DNA from: Syngnathus acus
Lineage: Eukaryota; Chordata; Actinopteri; Syngnathiformes; Syngnathidae
DNA length: 64,000 nt
Direction of reading: 5' to 3'
NCBI RefSeq assembly: GCF_901709675.1
Contig: NC_051094.1
Coordinates: forward strand, 19,186,501-19,250,500
In this document: positions 1 to 11,510 of the stretch, in pieces
How the letters are laid out: each line of letters starts with the position of its first letter
Position numbering within the stretch: position 1 is the stretch's first letter
Made by a program: the position numbers and the translations under genes
The notes under the pieces: generated by a model
Told to the model about the DNA's origin: nothing
Database searches by the model: none
The model's input: the letters and a program-made list of their open reading frames with translations, nothing else

Positions 1-488
1 CGCTAATTTTGATTAGCATGCCTGCCATCAACTGTATTACCATATAGTTCACAGACGTCCGTTGTTTAATTTTACGTGCCAGTTTTGTATGGAACAGCAG
101 CTTTTTGTCAACAACAGCATTTTGTCTTTACATTTTGCCTGTTAGTTCTACAGGTGGTTGTCAAGTGCCCTACCATACCAGATCGTCTTGAAAGTAATGA
201 GAACATGTGAAATTAATTTGCTACTTACTTAGCAGTAACACTCTAAACATATTTCAAAAGTGATGAGCATCACACCTACCTATTTATAAACCATTTATCA
301 TCACCACTCAAATTGTCACTGGCCGCTGCCAGTAGCCTATCCCTGGTTTAGATGGAATATTGTTTTTTTAATGTATTTGCTTTGATTTTTGGCATATTTC
401 GCTCGTGCTTCATTTTGCAATGCTTTGTTTTGTTCAGTCTTTGCGTTAAACTTTAAACTTTTAATATTGAGATGTTTCTTGTTCTCAG
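1..488 (+). other. host intron, upstream part
   Basis: AT-rich sequence with no coding signal, ending in a good splice acceptor: a pyrimidine-rich stretch and TTCTCAG with AG at 487-488. I read it as the intron before the first visible exon of the PDZ gene. The gene start lies outside the window. Confidence 0.6.
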
Positions 489-1261
489 AAACCCCCACAT
501 CTGGACCTGAAGTGGAATGTGACACAATCTACAATGTACAACAAAAGACCTACCTGTTTTCTAATCATTCTCAGGATGCAGTTGGCCTGCCCACTGTTGT
601 GCCCAATCCCACTTTGGTGCAGAGTCCACGTCATCACCAAATGATAGTTCATTATGAGGATGAGCTGCGAAAAGATGAGGATTCAACGACGGGATTTGCT
701 GCATTGTCACTAGATGCAGATAGCAATTGGGGGGAATTAAAGACATGTGTAAGCAGTGATGAGACCACACCACTATATAGTAATTGCAATGTGTATCAGG
801 AAGGCTATATAACTGGTTATGAAATATCTGGTTCAGAATCACCCTCTATGCCTAACCGTTGTCTTTTAAAACACAAAGCAGTGGAAAGAAATGAACAATT
901 GGTATTGAAGCATCCCACCAAGGCTCAAGATAAAGCAGCAACGCTGGTGAGAAATATGTGGTGTGTTGATGCTCCCAACTTCACTGAGCAGCAGAACCAC
1001 AGTGCTACTGAGGCTTCCAGTGCTAACCCATTCCAGTTTAATAGTACACTGTGTGGAAAAAAAGGCACGACTGCAAGTGTACTGGTAAACAATCAGCGCT
1101 ATACAAAGGGGGCTACAAGTGACATTTTGGGTGTTTGTACTCTTGAGACTGTAACTCTGACAAGGAAGAAGGATGAATCTTTTGGGCTGGACCTGGAGAT
1201 CATGTCATCCCCTCTGAAAGTTGTCATCAATGGGTTAAAACCTGGTGGTGCAGCAGAAACG
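489..1261 (+). CDS. pdzd2: PDZ protein exon: disordered region plus first half of a PDZ domain (PDZD2-like)
   Basis: Internal exon of a PDZ scaffold protein. It encodes about 257 residues. The first ~210 are polar, rich in S, T, N and Q, and probably disordered. The last ~45 begin a PDZ domain, with VTLTRKKDESFGLDLEI as strand A and the carboxylate-binding-loop region, then VVINGLKPGGAAET. The acceptor AG is at 487-488. The donor is ACG|GTAGGT at 1261/1262. It enters in phase 1 and leaves in phase 0, which fits the next exon at 10343. PDZ domains bind C-terminal peptides of partner proteins. The family call rests on this PDZ followed by a huge disordered exon and on motifs in that exon; pro-IL16-like proteins are the alternative. 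The gene symbol is tentative. Confidence 0.7.
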
Positions 1262-1676
1262 GTAGGTCTTTATTAATGTTTAAGTTTATTAATATAAACC
1301 TCAGAATTAAAATTAAAGTGATAAATCTCAGTTTGTAGATTAAATTTGGAGTGCCCAACCAGTCAATCATAGTTGACTGGTAGACCACAGACAGCTCAAG
1401 TCGACCGCGAGGGGTGTCAGGGAGAGGAAAAAAAAAAAATGCATGCATGTTATTAATATTATTACAGTATATATTTTGCATTGGTATACGCTACAACTTG
1501 CACACCCAATCAGTTTCATGTCAACATTTTTATTTTTCTCAATACTTTATTTAGGAACACGTGAACAGAAAAGAACAGCTTCTATTACCCCAAAACAAAC
1601 ACACACATACAACACAAATACACGCACGCTCATTATCTGGCCACTGGTACTTCCAGTCTACTGGGTCGTTGGGTGT
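1262..1676 (+). other. host intron
   Basis: Intron sequence after the donor at 1262, AT-rich with A runs. I see no gene. The Tigger-like remnant starts near 1677. Confidence 0.5.
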
Positions 1677-1917
1677 ACATTGATCCGTCGTTTATCGCGG
1701 ATAATTGGTTCCAAGACCTCACGCGATAGGTGAAAATCTGCAAACTCTTAACATACATACATTTTTTATGTATCAATAAATGTATATTAATCTATTTAAG
1801 TGCATATGTTATCATTAGAACATTAAATAATAGTTTCAAACGTGAATACTACGTATAGTAATAGTATAAATGACATACAGAAAATAATGTATAAATAATA
1901 TAAATATGATACGTGTG

Positions 1918-2279
1918 GGCGGCTCGGTGGTGCGCTGGGTAGCACGTCCGCCTCACAGTTAGGAGGGTGCGGGTTCGATTCCACCTCCGGCCCTCCCTGT
2001 GTGGAGTTTGCATGTTCTCCCCGGGCCCGCGTGGGTTTTCTCCGGGCGCTCCGGTTTCCTCCCACGTCCCAAAAACATGCTTGATAGGCCGATTGAAGAC
2101 TCCAAATTGTCCCTAGGTGTGGGTGCGAGTGCAAATGGTTGTTTGTCTCTGTGTGCCCTGCGATTGGCTGGCAACCGGTTCAGGGTGTCCCCCGCCTACT
2201 GCCCGTTGACGGCTGGGATAGGCTCCAGCACACCCGCGACCCCCGTGGGGACTAAGCGGTTCAGAAAATGGATGGGTGG
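1918..2279 (+). mobile_element. tRNA-derived SINE, full length
   Basis: The head resembles a tRNA gene, with box A-like GGTGGTGCGCTGGGTAGCA and box B GGTTCGATTCC, so RNA polymerase III transcription is expected. The body is the common fish SINE type containing CTGTGTGGAGTTTGCATG. The 3' tail ends in GGATGGGTGG-type repeats. It is flanked by the 12-bp target duplication ATGATACGTGTG (1906-1917 and 2280-2291), which proves retroposition into a TG-rich site. The same family recurs at 41989, 55320 and 55541. Confidence 0.8.
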
Positions 2280-2329
2280 ATGATACGTGTGTGTGTGCGC
2301 GTGTGCGTGCGTGTGCGCGTGCGCGTGTG

Positions 2330-4486
2330 TCAAAGTCCGCTTTATTGTCAATATCTTCACATGCCAAGACACAAAGAAATCGAAATTACGTTCCCACTAT
2401 CCCACGGTGACGAGACATAGTACACAATATACATACAAGTAGACAACACAAAAAAAATAAAAACAAGAAGGCACAAACAATGAATAAATAAGAGTGATGA
2501 ATAAATAATAAATAAACAAATAACACAATAAACAAGAGGAGCAAAAATGGAGCAAGCGTGCATACAGCAGACAGTCAGAATATAGCGCAAAAGTACAGGA
2601 CGCTACGCAGAAGGGGGGAGAGAGTTCAGGATCCTAACAGCCTGGAGAATGAAGCTGTTGGAGAGTCTGGTGGTGCGGGAGCGCAGGCTCCTGTACCTCT
2701 TCCCAGAGGGCAGAAGATCGAACAAAGAGTGAGCGGGATGACTCACATCACTCACAATCGTGGTCGCCTTGCGGGTGAGATGGGAGGTGTAAATGTCCTT
2801 CAAGGAGGGGAGTGAAGCACCAATAGCCTTACCAGCCATGTTCACTATGCGCCGCAGGGCCTTCATGTTGTATTCAGCGCAGCTACCACCCCAAACAGTG
2901 ATACAACTGGAGAGGACGCTCTCAATGGTGCCACGGTAAAATGTAGTCATGACGGCCGGAGGAGCACTTGCTCGCCTAAGTTTCCGCAGAAAGTACAGGC
3001 GGCGCTGGGCCTTCTTCGCCAGTGATGCGGTGTTGGTGGACCAGGAGAGATCCTCACTGATGTGCACCCCCAGAAACCTGGTGCTGCTCACCCTCTCCAC
3101 CACAGCACCATCGATGGTCAGCGGCAGGTGCTGGGTGTGACCCTTCCGGAAGTCAACAACAATCTCCTTGGTCTTGTTGACGTTCAGCAGGAGGTTGTTG
3201 TCCTTGCACCACGTGGTCAGAAGGTCAACCTCCAACCTGTATTGAGTCTCGTCGCCCTTGGTGATGAGACCCACCAGAGTCGTGTCGTCAGCAAATTTCA
3301 CCATGCGGTTGGTGCTGTAGGTTGCAGCGCAGTCATGCGTCAGTCAGCAGGGTGAAGAGCAGCGGACTGAGCACGCAGCCTTGGGGGGCCTCCGTGCTCA
3401 GCGTGATGCTGGTGGAGAGTTTGTCGCCAACACGTACCACCTGAGGTCTCTGACTGAGGAAGTCCAGTAGCCAGTTGCAGAGGTAGGTACTGAGGCCCAG
3501 CTTGGCGAGTTTGCAGATGAGTCGTTGTGGCACAATGGTGTTGAAGGCAGAACTGAAGTCCATAAACAGCAATCTCACATACGAGTCCCTACTCTCCAGG
3601 TGGGTGAGGGCCGAGTGGAAGGCAGAGCAGATGGCATCCTCAGAGGACCGTTTGGCTCGGTACGCAAACTGGAAGGGGTCTATGGTGGGGGGGAGAATGG
3701 ATCTGATGTGCTCCATGACAAGCCGCTCAAAGCACTTCATGATGATGGGCGTCAGTGCCACGGGGCGGTAGTCATTGAAGCAGGACGGGGCAGGTTTCTT
3801 CGGCACAGGTACGATGGTGGCAGCCTTGAAACACGAAGGGACGACGGCCTGCTGCAGGGAAATGTTGAAGATGTCCGTGAAGACACCCGTCAGCTCCCCA
3901 GCGCAGTCCTTCAGCGCTCGACCTGGGATGTTGTCAGGGCCCGCCGCCTTACGAGCGTTGATAGCGGCAAGCGCCCTCCTCACGCTATCAGCAGAGAGGC
4001 ACAGGGGCTGCTCTTGTGGAGGGGGAGGGGTCTTCAGCGGGCAAGTGCTGTTCTGAGCGTCGAAGCGAGCAAAGAAGCGATTGAGATCGTTGAACAGACG
4101 GATGTCGCCCTCACAGCTCTGCGGCGCGGGCTTGTAGTCCATGATGGCCTGAATGCCCTGCCAAAGGTTCCGTGCGTCCTTGCTGTCCTTGAAGTGGGCG
4201 GTAATCTTGCAAGAGAACGCCCTTTTCGCCTCCTTGATGCCCCGGGACAGGTCGGCCCTCGCTGTCCTCAAGCCAGCCTCATCCCCCGCTCTGAAGGCTT
4301 TGTCTCTGGCCCTCAGGAGCCTGAGGACAGCCCCAGTCAGCCATGGCTTCCAGTTAGCCCGAGTGACGATGTATTTTGAGTGGGTCACATCATCAATGCA
4401 CTTCGCGATGTAAGAGGAAACAGAGTCAGTATACTCCTCTATGTCCGTCCGATCATTGCAAGTGGCCGCCTGCTTAAACATTTCAT
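2330..4486 (-). mobile_element. L2/CR1-type LINE copy A, 5'-truncated
   Basis: Minus-strand non-LTR retrotransposon with its 3' UTR at 2330-2602 and the reverse transcriptase region upstream of that. It lacks the endonuclease domain. Both ends abut TG-rich microsatellite (2281-2330 and 4487-4578), so it seems to have landed inside a (TG)n tract. Copy B (11511-14788) is the same family and nearly full length. Confidence 0.75.
2603..4483 (-). pseudogene. LINE reverse transcriptase, frameshifted (copy A)
   Basis: The reverse transcriptase part of an L2/CR1-type ORF2. Upstream of the break the frame carries [21 protein letters not shown] (first catalytic Asp region) and [12 protein letters not shown]. 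Downstream it carries KFADDTTL (the catalytic ADD motif) and FLGVHISEDLSW. Compared with copy B, a four-base duplication near 3340 (CAGTCAGCAGG in place of CAGGAGG) shifts the frame. The endonuclease half is missing through 5' truncation. It cannot make an active enzyme. Confidence 0.8.
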
Positions 4487-4494
4487 GTGTGTGT

Positions 4495-4573
<79 letters not shown>

Positions 4574-4578
4574 CGTGT
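4487..4578. repeat. (TG)n microsatellite
   Basis: About 90 bp of nearly pure TG dinucleotides at the 5' edge of LINE copy A. A shorter TG/CG-rich tract lies at the other edge (2285-2330), so the two were probably one tract split by the LINE. Confidence 0.9.
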
Positions 4579-4622
4579 AACTTATGTACGTAGATGTAGC
4601 TAAAGTATACATACTGTAAATA

Positions 4623-6048
4623 CCGTTTTTTTCCATGTATAATGCGCCCCATGTATAATACGCACCCTATAAATGGCATGTCGATGCTGGAAAAAAGCCT
4701 GTACCCATGTATAATACGCACCCAAATTTTGACTTTTTTTTTTTTTTAAAGTCCCAATGATCGTCACACACGCATCTGGGTGTGGTGAAATTTGTCCTCT
4801 GCATTTGACCCATCCCCGTGTGATTTTGATCCATCCCCTGGGGGAGAGGGGAGCAGTGAGCAGCAGCGGCGCCGCGCTCGGGAATCATTTGGTGATCTAA
4901 CCCCCCAATTCCAACCCTTAATGCTGAGTGTCAAGCAGGGAGGCAATGGGTCCCATTTTTATAGTCTTTGGTATGACCCGGCCGGGTTACTTAAGTCCGT
5001 AAACGTAAAATTATTTCAGAAAGAAGATCATCTTTGGGAACAACCGGATGTTATTCTGTCGGTCAGTATCACTGCGCATGCGCTAGCAAACTCAATAGCG
5101 AAGAAATGTTTCGGATTTGTGTAGGGTACATTGTGACAGCAAACGAGCAGGTGATCGAGCAAGCGTCTGATACGAGAGCATTGCGTTCGTATGGAGCGTG
5201 TTTGAAGTGAACAGCAAAGAAAGGAACAAGGCAAAGTGTTGTGAAATAAAATATTACCTGTAATACGCATTTTGTTATTTGCTAATTGAAACTGCTAATT
5301 AAACTGTGAATTGAAACTAATAGGAAGAAAACTGAACTCTCGCTCTTTATATAGCTGACGTGTCTTGCGCATCCGTTCTGCGCATCGGATCCATAGTGCG
5401 CATGCGCAGTGATACTGCCTCCGTATGACGTCTGGTCCGCGATGGAGATTAAAAACCAAACAATATTTGACAATAACACACCATCAAGGATTGCACCATC
5501 GCATCAAACGATGTGTCGTCAATTATGAATTTTACTGACTAAGTGTGTTGGGCAGGATGGCTGAATGCGATGCGCGATTGACAACAAACAAGAAGAAAGG
5601 TGATTTCAAGTTTTATTTCGAGGGAGATTTGTCATGTCTCGTCCCCAGTTTTGCTATGTGTCTAGGTTGCCATAGTTTCTGTTCGCGTCGCCCTTCCCTT
5701 CCTGTGTCATCAATCAATGTAACCGCGGTCACCTGCCTCGTGTTTCGTGTTTTGTATTTAAGTCCTGTCTGCCCCTCGCTCACCGTCGGATCATTGCATG
5801 TGTTACTGTCATGATGTCTGTTTGGTTGCTGTTCCTGTCTTTGGTAATGTCACCCTGTCTTTTTGTTCCACGTCTTTGTCGGTCAGTCCTGTTGTTGGTT
5901 TTGTTAGAGAGTTATGTTAGTTTACCAAGTCTGTGTTTTGAGTTCCTCCAATGAACCCTGGTCCAAGCTGCACTTGGTCGCCCTGCTCCTTTCCACACTC
6001 CATCCGTGACAAGATTTTCTTCAAAAATTGTTGTACCATGATTTTCTT

Positions 6049-6079
<31 letters not shown>

Positions 6080-6188
6080 CATTTAAAAAAAAAAAGAAAA
6101 AAAAAATTGTACCCATGTATAATGTGCACCCCAGATTTTAGGACAATAAATTAGTTAAATTTTGCGCATTATACATGGAAAAAAACGG
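4623..6188. mobile_element. TA-flanked MITE with CCGTTTTTTTCCATGTATAA ends
   Basis: The left end CCGTTTTTTTCCATGTATAA and right end TTATACATGGAAAAAAACGG are inverted repeats, bounded by TA at 4621-4622 and 6189-6190. There is no transposase. The interior holds a SINE fragment (4752-4987) and A-rich tracts around 6050-6110. A shorter relative with the same ends and shared interior blocks lies at 40117-40614. The TA target site points to Tc1/mariner-pogo type mobilisation. Confidence 0.8.
4752..4987 (-). mobile_element. tRNA-type SINE fragment, second family
   Basis: Matches the body of the SINEs at 8752-9068 and 31904-32204, for example GATCGTCACACACGCATCTG and GGGAGCAGTGAGCAGCAGCG. It stops at GGCCGGGTTAC, so the tRNA-like head, which lies at the high-coordinate end in the other copies, is missing. 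Confidence 0.7.
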
Positions 6189-6829
6189 TATGTTTTTAAA
6201 ACCCTTTTATTATTATAACAACTTTTTTATAACAAGTTACAAGTGTTCATACTGTAAACATGCTTTTAGAACTGTTTTATTATAAAAAAAAATTATAATA
6301 AGGTACAATACTGTAAATATGTTATAACAACTTTTTTAATAACAAGTTACAAGTGTACATACTGCAATTGTGTGGGCACTCCCTGCCTTCTGCTGGTGTG
6401 CGGGCAATTTACGTGCCATAATTCCTCAATTTAGAATTTTTATTTTGAATTTTTTATGTTTTTTTGGGGAGGGGGAACCCGCAATGTACCGAAGCCGCGA
6501 TAAATGAACCGAGATGTAGCGAGGGATTACTGTTCATGCTTTCATGCAGGTGCACTCCCTGCATAGATGTGTCACACTTACAGAGTCATATTCAAATTAT
6601 TCGCCTCTGACGAGGAAATGTGTTGTGACTTAAAGTAAAAAATTCAGATTTTGTGTTTTTTTACAACTCATTTTGAGTCATCGCCAATTTGTCCACAGGT
6701 CTAATGAGGAGATGCTAAAGGTATTGTTTGTCTGGGAGAGCATGTGGAAAGGCAGGCTAGAACAGACATGGGCAAACTACGGCCCGCGGGCCACATCCGT
6801 CTGTTGCCTTCCGGGTTAGAGCACGCTGG

Positions 6830-7600
6830 CGTCAGATTTGTTGACTGCCGCTTCTGTCCCGGACCGTGTCCGTTACTTGTTTTTCGTTTTCCCGTTTTCA
6901 GTGCACCCGTCTCTTCTTTTATTTTTCTCGTGTTGTCTTCCGTCCACCTCGCATCCCCGCAGCTCCGCTCTCACCTATCTGTTTCCTTTCCCTCGGACTA
7001 CCAGCTACGTTAGCCAGCTAGCCAACAGCCAACTGGCCAAAACCACCACCGGACCCTCCTGCCTCCCGACTCGGAGCCTGTGGCCGCCTGCTGTGGACTC
7101 GACGGCAGCTCTGGCCCGGCTCTCTGGCCCGGCTCTCTGGCCTTCCGTCCGGCGTCCTCGGGGGACGGGCTCCACTCCCTGCGGGCTCGCCAACCATGGC
7201 GTGCCGCCGTGGTGCGTTGGGGCCTGCCGTTCGAGCGGGTGCAGTCGAGGTTGACCGGCATCACCACCTGGTCCACTGCTGCTTCCACATGAGGCTGGGA
7301 TCCTTTGCCGTCGGCGCTACATCTGGACCGGCATTTCCCCGATGGCTCACCCATCTCCTCTTTTTGGACTACCAACCCCCCGTCACCCCCACCTCCCGTA
7401 CTGGCAACCTCAACAACCTCCGCTCCCGCCCCTCCTGCTCCTCCATCCATCTCCTTCGCACTGCTGACCGATGTCCTGTTAACGATAACCTATTGTCTCT
7501 CTCTCACCCCCCCCACCCTTTTTTATTCCCTGTAAAGCGTCTTTGGGTTATTGAAAAGCGCTATATAAATTGAATGAATTATTATTATTATTATTATTAA
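6830..7600 (+). mobile_element. nested retroelement 3' fragment
   Basis: A C-rich block ending in TGTAAAGCGTCTTTGGGTTA, AAGCGCTATATAAAT and an (ATT)n tail. That is the usual 3' end of a dispersed fish non-LTR element. It interrupts hAT sequence that is continuous in the relative at 53123. The boundaries are approximate and I cannot name the family. Confidence 0.45.
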
Positions 7601-7913
7601 TCCGGCCCGCCAAACCTGAATAAATTGTATTATTAATTTTTTGGGGGTCATTTTCCCTGCAATTACTATGTTTCCCCAGTAGATGGGGAAGCGCCCGCCC
7701 GCGCATTTACTCCCGGGAGCCGTGTCAGAAAGCTCGGAGCACACTCACAAGTGCGTGTGGGTACTCAGTAGTACGTAGTAATTTCATCTATCAGTGCCGA
7801 ATTTCGAGTGTAGGCTGTGACGTCAATATTCTCGTAATTCGCGCGCTGAGTTTTCAGATACAGTTTTACGCTAATGCCACCCACAAACCTTCCCCTGGAA
7901 TCCTTCCATTAAA

Positions 7914-8147
7914 ATGAGTGGCCCGAAGAAAAGAAAGGTGGACACTGAGTGCCGAATGTTAAAAAAGAGTGGACAATTTGGCTCGACCTACGTGTGTGAG
8001 AAGACGTTCAGCCACATGAACGTCAACAAAGCCCGTCACAGATCTAGGTTAACGGACCGACACCTCGGCTCTATCCTAAGAATTACCACAACAAATTTTA
8101 CTCCAGACTATGATGCACTAGCAAAAAAGGGAAACCAACAATACTAT
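7914..8147 (+). pseudogene. hAT transposase remnant, N terminus fused to C-terminal region
   Basis: The 78-codon frame begins MSGPKKRKVDTECR, a transposase N terminus, and passes within a few residues to STYVCEKTFSHMNVNK and NFTPDYDALAKK, which belong to the C-terminal dimerisation region of hAT transposases. The zinc finger and catalytic core are absent. The copy at 53508-53720 shows the same fusion with further decay, so the deletion predates both insertions. Confidence 0.7.
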
Positions 8148-8690
8148 TGATTTCTTTATTACTTTATTTAGATGTATTCTTTCACTGATTCTTCAAGATG
8201 ATGTATTTAGTCAGAATGTTTGCCGTTGGATTTCGCCTCATTAGATAAACATATTTCATAAATCTGACCTGCAGGCGCTGAAGTGATGGAAAATGTTATT
8301 CATCATAACAGTGTCGTATTTAATAAGAATCACTGATAGTAGTTTTTTGGTGAAATATTTTTTTAATGCTGTTAATAAATGCATTTGTTTTCAAAAAGCT
8401 TTTTTTAATATCCATGCTTTAGTATCTACTAAAAGTAAAAACCTTTTATGCAATGACCTTTACATGTCATTTATATTACCTCACACAAACACTACATCCA
8501 TCTGCTCCTGGTTCGGCCCCCCGGTCAAAATTTAGAACCCAATTCGGCCCGCAAGTCAAAAGGTTTGCCCACCCCTGGGCTAGAAGCTCAAGAGCAGGCT
8601 TCAAATTATTTTACCATGGTGTAGTTAGGGAGAGATATTGAGCAGGGGTTTTGTTTGAGTTTGTTAAGAATATCCTAGAGGTGAAAAGAG

Positions 8691-8720
8691 TGTTAATTAA
8701 TTAATTAATTAATTAATTAA
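8691..8720. repeat. (TTAA)n microsatellite
   Basis: About seven copies of TTAA in tandem. Confidence 0.9.
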
Positions 8721-8751
8721 GACTGAAGCTTAAAATCAAGAGTTTCATTTT

Positions 8752-9068
8752 TAAAGTTAAGTTAAAGTTAAAGTCCCAATGATCATCACACACACATCTG
8801 GGTGTGGTGAAATTTGTCCTCTGCATTTAACCCATCACATGTGATTTTGATCTATCCCCTGGGGGAGAGGGGAGCAGTGAGCAGCAGCGGTGCCATGCTC
8901 TGGAATCATTTGGTGATCTAAGCCCCCAATTCCAACCCTTAATGCTGAGTGCCAAGCAGGGAGGCAATGGGTCCCATTTTTATAGTCTTTGGTATGAACC
9001 GGCCGGGGTTTGAACCCACAACCTTCCAGTCTCAGGGCGGACACTCTACCACTAGACCACTGAGCTGG
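8752..9068 (-). mobile_element. tRNA-derived SINE, second family, full length
   Basis: Read on the minus strand it starts with a tRNA-like head: CAGTGGTCTAGTGGTAGAG as box A and GGGTTTGAACC-type box B as written on the + strand. The body shared with 4752-4987 and 31904-32204 follows, and it ends in a TTAAAG-rich tail. Transcription by RNA polymerase III is expected from family structure. Confidence 0.75.
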
Positions 9069-9207
9069 TACCTTGTAAAGTGAATCAAGACATTTGTTTC
9101 TGGATATAATTGCTGAAATTAAAAAATGAGAACTGAGTAGTACTGAGGTGTGGAACCTAATTATTAAACAGTTTTTCACTGTTTCAGTTTTCCTGATGTT
9201 GTGGGCA

Positions 9208-9897
9208 TCAGAATCAGCATCAGTTTTATTGACCAAGTTTGTGCATGCAAAAACAAGGAATTTGACTCCGGTTGATCTCAGCCTCTGTACAACATTTAAA
9301 TGACTAACAACATTCAGGTGACATTTAAGTGGCAAGAACGGGATGTTATTGCCCAGTGATGTCTCTGAGACTCTATGAGTGGTGTGAGTTCATCAGAGCG
9401 ACAGCCTGGGGAAAGAAGCTGTGTCTGCTGGTTTTGGCGTACAGCACTCTGTAACGCCGTCGGGAGGGGAGTAGTTCGAACAGACTGTGACCTGGGTGAG
9501 AAGTGTCTGTAGAGATGTTACTTGCACGTTTTGTGGTCCTGGACAGGTACAAGTCTTGGATAGAAGGTAGGTTGGTCCCGATTATCTTTTCCGCAGTCCT
9601 GATTGTCCGTTGCAGTCTGTGCTTGTCTTGTTTGGTGGCCGATCCAAACCAGACAGTGATGGTGGTGCAGAGGATAGACTGGATCATGGCAATGTAGAAG
9701 GTCTTCAGCAGCTCCTGTGGCAGGTTGAACTTCCTGAGCTGTCTCAGAAAGTACAGCCTCTGCTGGGCCTTCTTCCGGACAGAGTCTATGTGGCCGGTCC
9801 ATTTCAGGTCCCGAGAGATTGTGGATCCCAGGAACTTGAAGGCGTCTGTGGAGGGAATAGTATTACTGAGGGTAGTGAGGGTTGAAAGTGGTGAAGG
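9208..9897 (-). pseudogene. LINE 3' fragment, third L2/CR1-type family
   Basis: Contains the C-terminal end of an L2/CR1-type ORF2, including TITVWFGSATKQDKHRLQR and SLFELLPSRRRYR, in an open frame at 9373-9687, with related residues in another frame upstream. It matches the C-terminal part of the other LINEs only loosely, so it is a separate and older family. The 3' UTR reaches about 9208. Confidence 0.7.
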
Positions 9898-10342
9898 GTC
9901 TCATTTTTAGCATGGCTAAAATTGAGTCAGGCATGAGTCACCCACCTCCAATGTAAGAACTTCATTTGCATCAGTGGTAATCTGTCGCAATTGCAACATA
10001 CACTAAATTAGCTATGCTTATGCTGATAATTTAGCAGAAAACACCAAGTAACAGACTTTGCCATCATAGAGATGTTTAGTCCGCCCCCACTCATGAGACC
10101 AGGTGTCATTGCCCTATGTATACTAGGTTATTTCATGTACAATCTCCGGCTTCTTACCAACCCAATGAAGTAATGCTCCAAGTTCCAATAACCAATTTTG
10201 GCAAACAAAGACGGGAATACTGGTCAAAGGCAGGTGCAATTTTTATACTGCTTCAAAATGTGTGCAGTTGCATTTTTCAAAATGTGCCAATAAAGATATG
10301 CTCTGTAATAATAAGTGTGATCCTTGGTGTCCTACTTACCAG
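9898..10342 (+). other. host intron
   Basis: No repeat or gene recognised. It ends in a strong splice acceptor, TCCTACTTACCAG, at 10342. Confidence 0.55.
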
Positions 10343-10487
10343 CAATCAAAAGGAGTCTTGTGTCCGGGTGATGAGATTGTAACCATTGGTGGAAAACTGG
10401 TGAACGCCTGTGGATACCAGGGATTATGTGAACTCATGCATAACCTGCCCACGACACTGTCTTTGGAAGTCAAGAAAACTGTCTCAG
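10343..10487 (+). CDS. pdzd2: PDZ protein exon: second half of the PDZ domain
   Basis: Short exon of 145 bp (48 codons plus one base) that completes the PDZ domain begun at 489-1261. It encodes GVLCPGDEIVTIGGK, the conserved GDEI turn, then LCELMHNLPTTLSLEVKK, the last helix and strand. The acceptor is at 10341-10342 and the donor CAG|GTAAGC at 10487/10488. It enters in phase 0 and leaves in phase 1, matching both neighbours. The split inside the PDZ fold just after GGAAET is clean and the join reads through without a stop, so this is a real exon. Confidence 0.85.
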
Positions 10488-11499
10488 GTAAGCCTTCTAA
10501 CAAATCCATCGGGGTTTTTTTTGTCTATGCAAATTCACATTGAAATAGTAAATGGTGACAACAGTACCATAGATGTGTCAGTCTTTCCAAGATTGATTTG
10601 TAGGAACTCGGTTTATGGACCAAGCAAGCGACACTTCTTTTAAAAAATGTTTTAAACAAAATTATTTTTATGTCTCAAAACAAACAATTGACGAAGGTCC
10701 GTTAAGAACGTAGAATTGTTCTATTTTACTTGTATAGGGCCATTATGGTAGCAATAAAATTGCCACCTGGCTCAAAAAACATTCACCAAAATACATGTGT
10801 ATTTCAATTCACAAACCTGTAAAATTTAAAATAAAATCACAAATTTGTGAAATATATCTCCAAATTGACACATTGATCTGTAATTGTAGACATGGATAAA
10901 TGTTGATCTGGAAGTGTGAAATCCTTAATTATTTATTGGATCTTATTTTCCGTTTGAGTGCTGCAACACTTTTCCCACCGATCATCTGCAATTGTGTGAG
11001 GGGATTTGCATGTGTGAGTGTGTGTGTGTGTGTAGGTGCATGTGTGCGTGTGGAGTTGTAGTGTGTGTGTCTCCTCAGTTGCACATATGAATCCACTGCA
11101 AGCACCAGTATCACTGGCCACTGCTGACTGACCCTTGATGGCATTGATTTAAATTTGACCTAAAATTCCCGTTGTCTGAAAATGATTTGCTTTAAGCGGT
11201 GAAATAAATACAAAAACAATTGTGGTTTATGTTACTTCGTTTGTAACTCAAGTATTATTTCAGCCAGACTACAATGGTTTCCTATTTTAAAATGTTTGAT
11301 AAGATAAACATCCACTTGTGATTTTCTAAATGGCTTTGTTTCCTTCTTTAAACACATACTAATAAACCCTGTAATGACGCTTTCCCTTAAATTCTACCGT
11401 AAGATTTAGGTTTAAATCTCACTTGGTCACATCCTCAAAACAGCCTCCTGGCCTCTGGCTTTCTATCCATGGTGACTATGTTTGTATATTTTGCTATTA
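10488..11499 (+). other. host intron
   Basis: AT-rich intron with a GT-rich microsatellite near 11010-11075. I see no gene or clear mobile element. Confidence 0.5.
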
Positions 11500-11510
11500 C
11501 CGTATTTTTC

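Larger units (their letters stand above)
1677..6531. mobile_element. decayed Tigger-like DNA transposon hosting later insertions
   Basis: The right end (about 6490-6531) reads CCGCGATAAATGAACCGAG, then GTAGCGAGGGATTACTG, a typical end of pogo/Tigger-type fish elements. The left end near 1677-1735 has a diverged mirror image containing TTTATCGCGG. No transposase frame survives. A SINE (1918-2279), a LINE (2330-4486) and a TA-flanked MITE (4623-6188) lie inside. The left boundary is uncertain because its terminal repeat is eroded. Confidence 0.45.
6763..8577 (+). mobile_element. non-autonomous hAT element
   Basis: The ends CAGACATGGGCAAACTACGG and GGTTTGCCCACCCCTG form imperfect terminal inverted repeats. 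The flanking 8-bp direct repeat GGCTAGAA (6755-6762 and 8578-8585) is the hAT target duplication. Only a deleted remnant of the transposase is left (7914-8147). A retroelement fragment is nested at about 6830-7600. A relative with the same internal deletion lies at 53123-54225. Confidence 0.85.

Noticed and set aside
1932-1985. Box A and box B sequences resembling a tRNA gene
   Set aside because: They are the head of a SINE with a defined body, tail and target duplication. The same head recurs at 55320.
4380-4636. Open frames of repeated Cys-Val or Thr-His residues
   Set aside because: Translations of a (TG)n microsatellite, not genes.
5545-5814. Frame starting MAECDARLTTNKKKGDFKFYFEGD inside the MITE at 4623
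   Set aside because: It looks like the start of a coding relic but degrades at once into low-complexity sequence, and I could not assign it.
6838-7573. GC-rich open frames in the 7-kb region, including a Pro/Ser-rich one
   Set aside because: They lie in a retroelement fragment nested in a hAT element, with no domain or splice context.
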